This document shows, piece by piece, positions 45,990-54,274 of a DNA stretch of 64,000 nt; position 1 is the stretch's first letter, and every line of letters begins with the position of its first letter. Location: the NCBI GenBank assembly GCA_965200795.1, contig CBDAVB010000013.1:62001-126000 (forward strand), read 5' to 3'. The notes below the pieces were generated by a model that had not been told where the DNA came from, ran no database searches, and was given only the letters and a program-made list of their open reading frames with translations. The position numbers were made by a program, and so were the translations under genes. The DNA comes from Parashewanella sp965200795 (GTDB lineage Bacteria > Pseudomonadota > Gammaproteobacteria > Enterobacterales > Shewanellaceae).

Positions 45990-46429
45990 ATATAATTCAT
46001 TACGCAGGTCTCCAATTCCGCTACTGATGCGCGCGCCCCTCGCTTGAGCTGCTTTTCCGTAAGCAGACCAAAAAAACGTTCGACTAAATTGAGCCGGGAG
46101 GAACTTGTCGGAATAAAGTGCAAATGAACACGTTTGTTTCTTTTTAACCGGTTCCTGACCTTTTCATGTTTACGGGTGGCGTAATTGTCAATAATGCCTG
46201 AACAGAGCTTTTTCACCCGCGCGGAGTACTAATGCATTTTCCGGCGGTGACATATACAAGCCGACCACATCCCTGAGCTTTTCCTCAAAACAGGGATCGT
46301 TACTGACCTTAAAAGTTTTATGCGGACGGGGTTTTAAACCGACTTCCCGGCATGTTCTTTGAACTAAAGAAGGTGAAATCCCCGTATATTTAGCTAAAGT
46401 CCGTGTTGACCGGTGAGTGGCGTTGCCGG

Positions 46430-46560
46430 GTGCATAATTCGGAGCAATCCGATCACTGAATTCGGTATTATCCGATCACCTGTTTCGGCATAATCCGATC
46501 GCCGAATCCGCTATTATCCGATCAATTTTGGCCTAAGTCCGAAATGAGTGATCGGATAAC
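46430..46560. repeat. IS21-type multiple end repeats
   Basis: Four direct copies of a 22-24-bp unit centred on ATAATCCGATCAC, plus one inverted copy (GTGATCGGATAAC), precede the istA relic. IS21-family ends carry such multiple transposase-binding repeats. Confidence 0.65.
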
Positions 46561-46639
46561 CCCGAAATCCAGATTTCTCTTTTAAAACCATTAGCTAACT
46601 ATCCTTAATCCTGTTTATTCGAGGCTTAAGGTAAAAGAA

Positions 46640-46915
46640 ATGTCTAGAAAGAGAATTGAAATGAAAAAAGTACGTTAAATTTTAAGGCTCAAATTCGACT
46701 GTCAGTTATCAAACAGGAACATCTCAGCCTGTTTAAAGGTCGGCTCTGCAACTGTTTCAGAAATCCTTAGCCGCTTTAAGCTCAGCGAGCCGGGCTGGCT
46801 CTTTGCCAGACGGAACTTCTGGGCGGTGTCCCGCGCTTGCTCGTGCCTGATAACTTAAAGTCCGTGGTAACCACACCTTGCCGATATGACCCAAAGCTTA
46901 ATGAATCACCCCGCC
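46640..46915 (+). pseudogene. istA relic (IS21 family)
   Basis: The N-terminal HTH of IstA is clear (I-L-R-L-K-F-D-C-Q-L-S-N-R-N-I-S, A-T-V-S-E-I-L). There is a stop codon at codon 13, and most of the middle is deleted. A short downstream piece reads G-G-V-P-R-L-L-V-P-D-N-L-K-S-V-V, a conserved IstA motif. No istB is seen. Confidence 0.75.
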
Positions 46916-46945
46916 CCAGAGGGGCGAGATATCTTTAACTGATAC

Positions 46946-47094
46946 CTAAAACATCACCAGTTGATGATCCGAGTGTAATTTCTCGTACTCATTCTTTTTC
47001 CCTGATTTTTTACATATCTTGAAATCATTTGCTCATCTCCATGTTTACCGACTGTACTTGCAAAATATCCATCACTCTGCATATTCCGGCCTAA
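46946..47094 (-). pseudogene. IS200/IS605 TnpA C-terminal fragment
   Basis: The minus strand reads Q-S-D-G-Y-F-A-S-T-V-G-K-H-G-D-E then Y-V-K-N-Q-G-K, the typical C-terminal part of Y1 transposases. The catalytic Tyr region and the N-terminus are only partly present. Confidence 0.75.
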
Positions 47095-47095
47095 G

Positions 47096-47275
47096 GTGAA
47101 CACTCATTCAGAAGAGAGACTTTTTGCCTTAAACATTCCCGGTAATGTTATTGAGGTCACAGAAGCAGAAGCAAATGAACTCGGCGCATTTGAGGAAGAC
47201 GCGCTCAGCGAAGATGAAGCGATGGATGCCACAGAAGAAACCACTGATGATGATGAGGAGGAGGAGGAGGAATTT
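47096..47275 (+). CDS. Short acidic ORF reading into ardC
   Basis: Starts with GTG after AAGG. The 60 codons before the ArdC start are strongly acidic (Glu/Asp-rich, ending in a run of Glu encoded by GAGGAGGAGG). They run in frame with the ArdC start without a stop. It may be the tail of a separate small plasmid gene or an N-terminal extension. The GAG-GAG run also serves as a ribosome binding site for ATG 47276. Confidence 0.35.
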
Positions 47276-48465
47276 ATGGCCACATCAAAATCTCCAAAAC
47301 TTCCGTACCACGAACAAATCACCAATAAACTGATCGAACAGCTAAAAGTTGGCACCGCACCTTGACAAAAACCTTGAATAGCAGGACAACCAAGAATGCC
47401 GCATAATCCAATTAGTGGCACTCGGTACAAAGGCTCAAACGCCATCTGGTTAGCCATGCAATGCCGACAAGTCCACGTTGGATGACTTACAAACAAGCAA
47501 ACTCCATTAATGCGCAAGTTCGCAAAGGACAATACGGCACCATCGTTCAATAGTGGAAAATATTTGATAAAGTCGACAAGACGGACAGCAACGGCAATAA
47601 AATATTAGATGTAGATGGCAGGCCGATTAAGGTTAATGTAAAACTCGACAAGCCAATAGTTTTCAGTGCGGTTGTATTTATAGGAACTGTCCCGAAATAA
47701 CTTCCCGATTTGTTACTGCTTAAAATTGCCAATATCAAGGCACGAAGAATGAAGTTTAGTCATTCTAAATGAATGATGAGTAACGCAGAGAGTGGCAATT
47801 TTAAGCGTAACCCTTTGGGCTGTGTTTATTTTTGCGTTCTTTGAATAAAGAGTTACGGCGTTGTCGAAAGCTTATGTAGAAACGAAGTAACGACAGTTTT
47901 GTATGTCGGTAATGACTACACCTCGCTTTCTGTGCCTTGTATAAGACAAAAATAAACGACAGCAAAACAGGGAAGTTATTTTGGGGCAGTTCCTTAATGC
48001 CGAAAAATTGATGGTTTGCCTGAGCTAGAAGTTAAACAACTTCCAGAGTGGCAACGCCATGAACGGGCTGATAAAATACTGCAAAACTCAGGCATCACTA
48101 TCCATCATGATCAGTACGATAACGCCTACCACTCCCCTGCTACAGACAGCATACACTTACCCTCCGGAAACCAGTTTAAAACCGCTGATTCCTTCTATGC
48201 TTTAGCCTGTCATGAATTAGCTCACGGATCGGGTCACTCTAGTCGATTAGATAGAGATCTATCAGATCGATTCGGTGATGAATCCTACGCCAAAGAAGAA
48301 CTACGGGCTGAAATCGGCTCATTGATGATTGGTGATGAATTGCAAATAGGACACTCGTTTGGCCAACATGCTGCTTACGTTGACCACTGGGTTAAGGTAC
48401 TACAAAATGATCCGAAAGAAATTCTACGAGCGTCGAGGAATGCAGAAAAATTCAGGAGTTTGTAA
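47276..48465 (+). pseudogene. ardC: ArdC-type antirestriction protein, decayed
   Basis: ArdC proteins accompany conjugative elements and protect incoming DNA. The N-terminal ssDNA-binding domain is recognisable (P-Y-H-E-Q-I-T-N-K-L-I-E-Q-L then G-T-A-P). It is broken by two TGA codons where family members have Trp, a frameshift near 47460 and a TAG near 47550. A 313-bp MITE follows at 47682. The C-terminal zinc-metallopeptidase domain is intact as an open frame (48016-48465) and keeps H-E-L-A-H-G-S-G-H-S. The C-terminus is complete. The gene points to a former plasmid or integrative conjugative element here. Confidence 0.85.
47682..47994. repeat. MITE family C, full copy in ardC
   Basis: The 313-bp element has inverted ends GGAACTGTCCCGAAATAACT and (inverted) GGAACTGCCCCAAAATAACT, has TA/TTA at both flanks, and has no ORF. 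Removing it rejoins the ArdC sequence (V-F then N-A-E-K). Fragments of the family lie at 2424 and 18409. Confidence 0.8.
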
Positions 48466-48672
48466 TGCAATTAGAGCATGAAAATCAAAATAAGAAGTTA
48501 CTGGTCAATTCCAGTCTGAAAGAACCTTCTATAAACTTGCATACATCAATAAGTCAAGAATACGAACTTGCTTAAAATAAATATGGTTAGAATAAATCGC
48601 ACGATTTAATCATTTCAATCTTTTGGTTCGATAAGCTATAATCAAACGGATTTACAAATGAGGAGACAGAAC

Positions 48673-48915
48673 ATGTATACACTAACCGCTAATGATGCGA
48701 AACGAAACTTTGGTGAGTTGCTTATGAGCGCCCAACGTGAACCTGTAAAGATCAGTAAAAACAGCAAAGATACTGTTGTCGTTATGTCTATTAAAGACTA
48801 TGAGGAGTTAGAAGCAATGAAAGCTGAGTACCTGAAACATTGCTTCGAATCAGCAAAAGAAGATCTTGCTAAAGGTAACGCTGTAGACGGTCACAGCTTC
48901 TTAAGTGCTCTATAG
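48673..48915 (+). CDS. Phd/YefM-type antitoxin
   Basis: The 80-residue protein has the Phd/YefM N-terminal DNA-binding fold (M-Y-T-L-T-A-N-D-A-K-R-N-F-G-E-L then V-V-V-M-S-I-K-D-Y-E-E-L) and a C-terminal helix that would wrap a ParE/RelE toxin. AGGAG precedes ATG 48673. The toxin gene starts 8 bases after its stop but is split by IS256, so the antitoxin now has no functional cognate toxin in this window. Confidence 0.88.
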   Translation: MYTLTANDAKRNFGELLMSAQREPVKISKNSKDTVVVMSIKDYEELEAMKAEYLKHCFESAKEDLAKGNAVDGHSFLSAL

Positions 48916-49016
48916 ATATCAAAATGCCAAACAAACATTACAAACTGAGTAAACTCGCTCAGACACACTTACAAAAAATTACAAGCTACACCATTGAGAA
49001 TTTTTCTGAGTATCAG

Positions 49017-50309
49017 GGTAGTGTTTAGAAATCTGTGTCATTTCGGTAAAATGTCAAAAACAGGAATGACATAATGACTCAAAATTTCGATTTCAATAAA
49101 GCTTTAGAACAACTTCAATCAGGTAAAGGTTTAACTGGTGCGGATGGTGTTCTCACCCCTTTAATCAAACAACTAACAGAAGCAGCGCTTAAAGCAGAAC
49201 TTGATCAACATTTAGACTCAGATCTTGAGCCCAATCGAAGAAATGGTTTTAGTAAAAAAACCGTTAAATCTTCAGTTGGCGAATTTGAGTTAGAAACGCC
49301 AAGAGACAGAGCCGGCAACTTTGAGCCTCAGCTTGTCAAAAAAAATCAAACTAAGCTCTCTGATGAAATTGATCGTAAGATTTTGTCAATGTTTTCAATG
49401 GGTATGAGTTATCGTGATATCAAATCTCATGTGGCTGATTTGTATGGTTTAGAGCTTTCAGAAGCCAGTTTGACGGCTGTGACCGATCAGCTTATTCCTC
49501 AGCTCAAAGAATGGCAGCAACGCAGTTTAGACGAGGTCTATCCAATTATTTGGCTGGATGCGATTCACTATAAAGTCAAAGACAATGGTCGCTATGTCAG
49601 TAAGGCTATTTACACGATTCTAGGCGTTAATCTCGAAGGTAAGAAAGAGTTACTTGGCCTGTATCTTTCAGAGTCAGAAGGTGCTAATTATTGGCTTTCG
49701 GTACTGACCGATCTTCATAATCGTGGTGTTAAGGATATCTTAATTGCTTGTGTTGACGGGTTAAACGGTTTTCCTGAAGCTATTGCCAGCATTTACCCGG
49801 AGACAGAAGTTCAGCTTTGCGTAATTCATCAGGTACGCAACTCAATGAAGTATGTGGCATCTAAGCATCAAAAGGCGTTTATGGCTGATTTAAAGCCGGT
49901 TTACAGAGCGACAAGTAAATCGGCTGCTGAAACGGCTTTAGATGAGCTGGAAAACAAATGGGGTAGCCAGTATCCAATCGTTATCGACTCTTGGCGCAGA
50001 AAGTGGGAGAACTTGTCCGTTTACTTCAAATATCCAGAATATGTACGTCGAGTGATTTACACGACCAATGCGATTGAAGCCGTACATCGCCAGTTTAGGA
50101 AACTCACCAAAACAAAAGGGGCATTTCCAAATGAAAACAGCTTGCTAAAATTGCTTTATGCGGGAATATTGAATGCCTCTAAAAAGTGGACAATGCCAGT
50201 CCAAAATTGGAGGCTAGCATTGTCACAATTTGCAATCCATTTTGAAGGCAGATTGGATAACGTATTAGAAATTTAGAATTTAGGCTGACACAGAATTTTG
50301 AACGCCCTC
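49017..50309 (+). mobile_element. IS256-family element (copy 2)
   Basis: 1293 bp, the same ends as 32663-33955, with the 8-bp duplication AGTATCAG at 49009-49016 and 50310-50317. Inserted in the ParE toxin gene. Confidence 0.95.
49074..50276 (+). CDS. IS256-family transposase
   Basis: 400 residues, with the same protein sequence as the copy at 32720-33922 and a few silent base differences at most. Intact catalytic Asp, Asp and Glu motifs. Confidence 0.95.
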   Translation: MTQNFDFNKALEQLQSGKGLTGADGVLTPLIKQLTEAALKAELDQHLDSDLEPNRRNGFSKKTVKSSVGEFELETPRDRAGNFEPQLVKKNQTKLSDEIDRKILSMFSMGMSYRDIKSHVADLYGLELSEASLTAVTDQLIPQLKEWQQRSLDEVYPIIWLDAIHYKVKDNGRYVSKAIYTILGVNLEGKKELLGLYLSESEGANYWLSVLTDLHNRGVKDILIACVDGLNGFPEAIASIYPETEVQLCVIHQVRNSMKYVASKHQKAFMADLKPVYRATSKSAAETALDELENKWGSQYPIVIDSWRRKWENLSVYFKYPEYVRRVIYTTNAIEAVHRQFRKLTKTKGAFPNENSLLKLLYAGILNASKKWTMPVQNWRLALSQFAIHFEGRLDNVLEI

Positions 50310-50652
50310 AGTATCAGTGGCATAAATACAAAGAAACTCTTCTATCTGGGTTCCAAATGCTTGCTGAAAATCCAGATTTAGGAAAATCTTGCGATGACAT
50401 TTACGCCAACGGGTTCTATTTCCCTGTTGGAAAGCATATGGCATATTTCACCAAAGAAGACGGTTTTATTTTAATTGTTGCTGTTTTAGCTCAATCACAG
50501 CTACCGCAAAAGCATTTGAAATAAGAACGCTGCAATTTACTCACTATCAGGTTACACACAACAAGTCCATAAAAAGGCTCCTTTCATGAAGCTAGCATAC
50601 TCAAACTCACTCGAATATTCATTCTTTTCTGAAGCTAAATTACAATTCGAAC

Positions 50653-52044
50653 GTAACCGATCATTTTAAGACGCATTTATTTCACTAAAATCCGGCCTCA
50701 GACTATCACTTTCAATTCTCAGAGGTGAAAATGTTACGCGCTCAGCGAAGTCTCGCACAATGGCAACAGCTTATTGAGCAACAACAAACAGGCGAACTCA
50801 CGGTTAGTGAATTCCGCGCAAAACACAACCTGTCTTCATCGAACTTTTATCATTGGCGTAAAAAACTTAATCTTAAAGATAGCGGGCAAGCTGATAACAA
50901 TGATGACTGGCAAGCCGTTAATCATTCAGCCGCAAACAGAAGCCTCAATTGAGTCCGCGCCCCGCCGCTTAGCGCAGCGCCCGGGCGGTTATGCGGTACT
51001 GGTTTATCGCCGTCCCGTGATTAAGCGTAAATCAGAGCAAAGCATAACGACTTCACCCGCGCCCGCGGCGGTGCCGGAGGGCTGTTACTGTGATGTGTCC
51101 CTGCTCGCGGGGCTGATGGTCGATAAAGCCATTTATCATTTACCGCTTTATCGTCAGCATCAGCGGATGCTCGGAGTGCCGGCGATGGATGAGGTGCCGA
51201 TAAAAGCCGGAAAGGCGGGCAAAGGCAAAATGAAACAAACCTGCTTCCGGCCGATTTACGGCGAAGAGGATGAAGTGGCGTTCACCTGGTCGTCTTCAAG
51301 AAGTGCGGCTCATGCCATTGAGCAACTGACGGGCTTTAACGGTACGTTATTGACGGACGGTTATCCGGCTTACACCAAAGCGGTCGATACCTTGCGCGAG
51401 ACCACAGCATCATTCACGTGACGTGTTGGGTGCATTGCCGTCGCTATTTTGAAAAAGCCTTAAAGCCTGAGCCTGAGCAAGCCCGACATGCTATGGATTA
51501 CATCGTCCGGCTATACAAGCATGAAAAACATATGCGTGATAAAGACCGGGCGGCGGAAAAAGTGCTGAGTTACCGGCAGGGAAAAAGTGAACCTGTCGTC
51601 CGTGAGTTTTTCGAACGGGTGCGTGAGCAGCGCCAACGCCCGGAGTTACTGCCGAAAAATCCGTTACGCATTGCCCTTGAATACGCGGCGGAAAGAGAAA
51701 TGGCACTGAAGGTTTTCCTGATCAATCCGCATGTTGCGCCTGAAACCAACCATCTGGAGCGAGCCCTGCGCCGCATCCCGACGGGAAGGAAAAATTATCT
51801 GTTTTGCTGGTCAGAAATGGGCGCTGAGCAACCGGGTATGCTGCAAAGCCTGATGGTGACCTGCCGCATGCACGGCATCAATCCTTATGAATATCTGGTT
51901 GATGTGCCGCAGCGAATATCGACACATCCCGATTCGCAAGTCGAAGAATTAATTCCGAGTAAACGGAAAGCCAAATTCGAAGGTAAAATTTTCAAATCAG
52001 ATTTGGCGAAAACGGGGTGATCTGAGAGCATATTGATCGCTTAC
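50653..52044 (+). mobile_element. IS66-family element, deleted
   Basis: The ends GTAACCGATCA and (inverted) GTAAGCGATCA are IS66-like. The inside is much shorter than a normal IS66: tnpB is missing and the tnpA start is joined to the later part of tnpC. Bases 50525-50652 before it hold nothing recognisable. Confidence 0.7.
50731..52020 (+). pseudogene. IS66 tnpA-tnpC deletion fusion
   Basis: ATG 50731 opens TnpA (W-Q-Q-L-I-E-Q-Q-Q, L-S-S-S-N-F-Y-H-W-R-K-K). After about 70 codons a frame change leads into TnpC (C-Y-C-D-V-S-L-L-A-G-L-M-V-D-K, L-L-T-D-G-Y-P-A-Y). A second break near 51420 leads into the TnpC C-terminus (C-W-V-H-C-R-R-Y-F, N-H-L-E-R-A-L-R-R-I-P). Non-functional. Confidence 0.8.
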
Positions 52045-52304
52045 GAAGATTTAACGGTTTTTTTACTAAAACTATTTCTTCGATTGGGCACAAGATCTGA
52101 GTCTAAATGTTGATCAAGCTCTGCTTTAAGCGCGGCTTCTGTTAGTTGTTTGATTAAGGGGGGGGTGAGAACGCCATCCGCACCAGTTAAACCTTTACCT
52201 GATTGAAGTTGTTCTAAAGCTTTATTGAAATCGAAATTTTGAGTCATAATGTCATTCCTGTTTTTGATATTTTAACTAAATGACACAGATTTCTGAACAC
52301 TACC
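52045..52304 (-). pseudogene. IS256 left-end fragment
   Basis: It contains the IS256 terminal repeat (GGTAGTGTTCAGAAATCTGT on the minus strand) and the first 68 codons or so of the transposase, with a one-codon insertion (T-P-P-L). It is cut by the IS66 end at 52044. Its terminus sits inside an IS1595 relic. Confidence 0.85.
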
Positions 52305-52453
52305 GCTGAGCGCACCGTGGTTTATCACAGGGAAAACTACCACTTTATCTTGGCTTTTTTGAGTTTGCACATAATGTAGGGCTACGAGGAAAAGGACTGC
52401 TCGAACCATTAATCGAGCTACTGGTATGCTAGCAGTCTGGAATCCAATAAGGG
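52305..52453 (+). pseudogene. IS1595 3'-end fragment
   Basis: It matches the last 140 bases of the IS1595 element at 55911-56940 (P-L-Y-L-G-F-F-E-F region, the A-G-C-A-G-T-C-T-G-G-A-A-T-C-C end). Everything upstream is replaced by the IS256 fragment. Confidence 0.85.
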
Positions 52454-52499
52454 ATCTGGCAGTTCATAAGATACCAATTTAAATTTCAGCACTTCAATT

Positions 52500-52583
52500 G
52501 TCATACCTGCGAAAGCAGATATTAAAGCGACTTTTGCAAAATTAACCAAAGAAAACGGACTCCAGCTTTCGCTGGAGTGACGG
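52500..52583. repeat. Dispersed hairpin repeat, diverged copy
   Basis: TCATACCTGCGAAAGCAG at the left and CTTTCGCTGGAGTGACGG at the right belong to the same repeat type as 23187-23280. The middle is diverged. Confidence 0.5.
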
Positions 52584-52614
52584 CATATTTGGTATGAACT
52601 CTTCTGCGACGTCC

Positions 52615-53988
52615 CTAAGAGTCTTCTTTTTTATACGTTGACTGTGTTAACTGTATTAAATCTAAATTAATTGTCTCTAAATTATTAATCCACTTTTGAA
52701 TAGCTTCTTTGACTTCATTCAACTCAGTGTGTTTTTCTTGGCATACCGAAATATCTTCATTTTTTTTGTATGCATTTTTAGCTTTTTGCATATTTGAGAG
52801 TGCAAGTTCAGAGTATTCAAGGGCTTTTCTTAATTCATCCAGTTTATTTTCTAATGAATCAGAGTCCAATGCACGACTGAATCTAAATCCATAAAGTTCT
52901 TGAAAAACAAGTGAAAGGTTCCAATGCACACCACCTTTAGTTTGAGCACTAAGTTCAGAAAAGGATTTATTCTTAATAATATCTAAATATTCCCCTAGTC
53001 TTTCAATAGGCCTGTCTAAAGCATTAGCGCTATCAATCTTTTTACAAAGTTTTCTTATAGATGTAGAAGATCGGCAGCTTGAAAGATTTACGTCGGTACT
53101 GGTATATTTGTAACCTGCACCTGTGGTGGAGACTGGCATATTTGAACTTAAAACTTGTAAGCATGTATGTAGGTTATCACCATTTAGTCTAGATTGTGAA
53201 TCTAAGCCCAGAAATTTGTTTTTGCTTCCACCTGAGAGAGTCTTCAGCACAGTTTCAAGCCTCTTGCGTGCTTTTTGCTCTCTTGCCAGCTCATTTTCAA
53301 GTCTCTTGTTTGCTCTTTGCTCTTTTTCCAGCACAATTTCAACCCTCTCATAATATTCAACTTTTTCCTCTAATTCAACTAATTTACTTTTCAGTCGTTT
53401 AATTTCTTTTTTTGGATTGTCGATTTTTGTGTCTTTTACTGCTTCTACTGCTTCAGCTTGTTGAGTTAAATTATCGTCTATACACTTATTAATGAAAGCA
53501 GCACGCGACAAACTTAAACGTCTTGCTGCATTCTCTACTAATCTGCATTTCTCTCGAGTAATAGGTACTTCTGCTCTTTTTCTTTTTCTTTTTCTTTTTC
53601 TTACAGCTTTGGGTAAATTAATTTCACTAAAATTGGTATACATAGTGAAGGATTCCTTTAGGAACACAGGGTTTTCTTTTTGAATTAATTTATATTCTTT
53701 AAGTAAAGGAATGGAGACCATTAACTCGTTTGTATCACCCTCTTTTTCCTTTGAAAAAAACGTTGGTATTGGTAAACGAACGGGAGTTTCAATATGTAAA
53801 GGAAAAGCATCATCACCTAGAAGTTGCTTCTCACCAACAGTGATGACTTGCGGTGAATATTCGACAGGCTTACCTTGAACGCTCTTAACCTCTATCGTTG
53901 ATAATTCTGAATTAGAAATGCACTCAGCTGCCCCCCTAGGCATCCCATTTAAAAGCCCTTCAGTAATTCCTGCCTTACTTACACTCAT
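52615..53988 (-). CDS. Ribbon-helix-helix plus coiled-coil protein of unknown role
   Basis: The product is 457 residues. I start it at ATG 53988 because GGAG lies 8 bases upstream; an open frame reaches 54009. The centre holds a run of alternating Lys-Arg (K-R-K-R-K-R-K-R). A stretch resembling a ribbon-helix-helix DNA-binding motif follows (A-E-V-P-I-T-R-E-K then L-S-L-S-R-A-A-F-I-N-K-C-I-D). A long coiled coil runs over about residues 200-260. The C-terminal half is alpha-helical and Cys-poor. Plasmid accessory or mobilisation proteins can look like this, which fits the conjugative remnants nearby. A host-directed protein with a nuclear-localisation-like basic run is the alternative. Confidence 0.65.
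   Translation of the reverse strand: MSVSKAGITEGLLNGMPRGAAECISNSELSTIEVKSVQGKPVEYSPQVITVGEKQLLGDDAFPLHIETPVRLPIPTFFSKEKEGDTNELMVSIPLLKEYKLIQKENPVFLKESFTMYTNFSEINLPKAVRKRKRKRKRAEVPITREKCRLVENAARRLSLSRAAFINKCIDDNLTQQAEAVEAVKDTKIDNPKKEIKRLKSKLVELEEKVEYYERVEIVLEKEQRANKRLENELAREQKARKRLETVLKTLSGGSKNKFLGLDSQSRLNGDNLHTCLQVLSSNMPVSTTGAGYKYTSTDVNLSSCRSSTSIRKLCKKIDSANALDRPIERLGEYLDIIKNKSFSELSAQTKGGVHWNLSLVFQELYGFRFSRALDSDSLENKLDELRKALEYSELALSNMQKAKNAYKKNEDISVCQEKHTELNEVKEAIQKWINNLETINLDLIQLTQSTYKKEDS
53574..53602 (-). repeat. Hexanucleotide tandem repeat encoding Lys-Arg
   Basis: Four to five CTTTTT units (plus strand) encode the alternating Lys-Arg run of the coiled-coil protein. Gain or loss of units changes the length of the basic run but not the frame. 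Confidence 0.75.
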
Positions 53989-54274
53989 CAAAATAACTCC
54001 ATATATCATATCTCTTCGGGTTTAATTCCTCCATCTTCGTGTGCGAGTGCTTTCATTAAGTGCCTCTCAGAAGGAATTTACTAGGTGGAAGAAAAAAATC
54101 ACAAATCGGGAGCAAAAAAATCGTAAAAAAAGCCCCTCGACGGATGAAATAATTTTGTCAACTCCATCAAACCACCACAGCGCTCACATTGCAACTGATT
54201 TCTACCAGCTACTTCATTAAAAAATTCACTGTACCTGAGCCGACTCACATACGTCATCATCTGGTCAACTAAAT

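Larger units (their letters stand above)
44361..46440 (-). pseudogene. IS630-family transposase relic interrupted by IS5
   Basis: From right to left it reads an HTH region (R-S-T-R-T-L-A-K-Y-T-G-I-S-P-S-L-V), a frameshift near 46210, then the DDE C-terminal half (I-D-N-Y-A-T-R-K-H, L-N-L-V-E-R-F-F-G). After the IS5 (44469-45989, TSD ATAT) comes the terminal F-V-R-T-K-S-A-D-V-I-T-E-K-V. It is decayed independently of the IS5 insertion. Confidence 0.8.
48924..50524 (+). pseudogene. ParE/RelE-family toxin split by IS256
   Basis: Codons 1-31 lie at 48924-49016 (H-Y-K-L-S-K-L-A-Q-T-H-L, I-E-N-F-S-E-Y-Q). Codons 32 onward lie at 50318-50524 (W-H-K-Y-K-E-T-L-L-S-G-F, F-P-V-G-K-H-M-A-Y-F). Removing the IS and one 8-bp AGTATCAG gives a continuous toxin of about 99 residues. 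ParE toxins inhibit gyrase, RelE-like ones cleave mRNA; W-x-x-Y-K-x-x-L favours ParE. Confidence 0.9.

Noticed and set aside
47330..47380. TGA read as tryptophan in ardC
   Set aside because: Two TGA codons stand where Trp is expected, but the gene also has a TAG and a frameshift, and TGA is a normal stop elsewhere (parC neighbour, ISL3). Decay explains it.
47104..47550. 148-codon minus-strand ORF with a long serine run
   Set aside because: Antisense to the Glu-rich stretch of the ardC region; the serine run is the complement of GAG/GAT codons.
50774..51421. Intact second gene inside the IS66 relic
   Set aside because: The first 40 codons or so are an out-of-frame reading of tnpA; only the later part is TnpC. 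It is a deletion fusion, not a gene.
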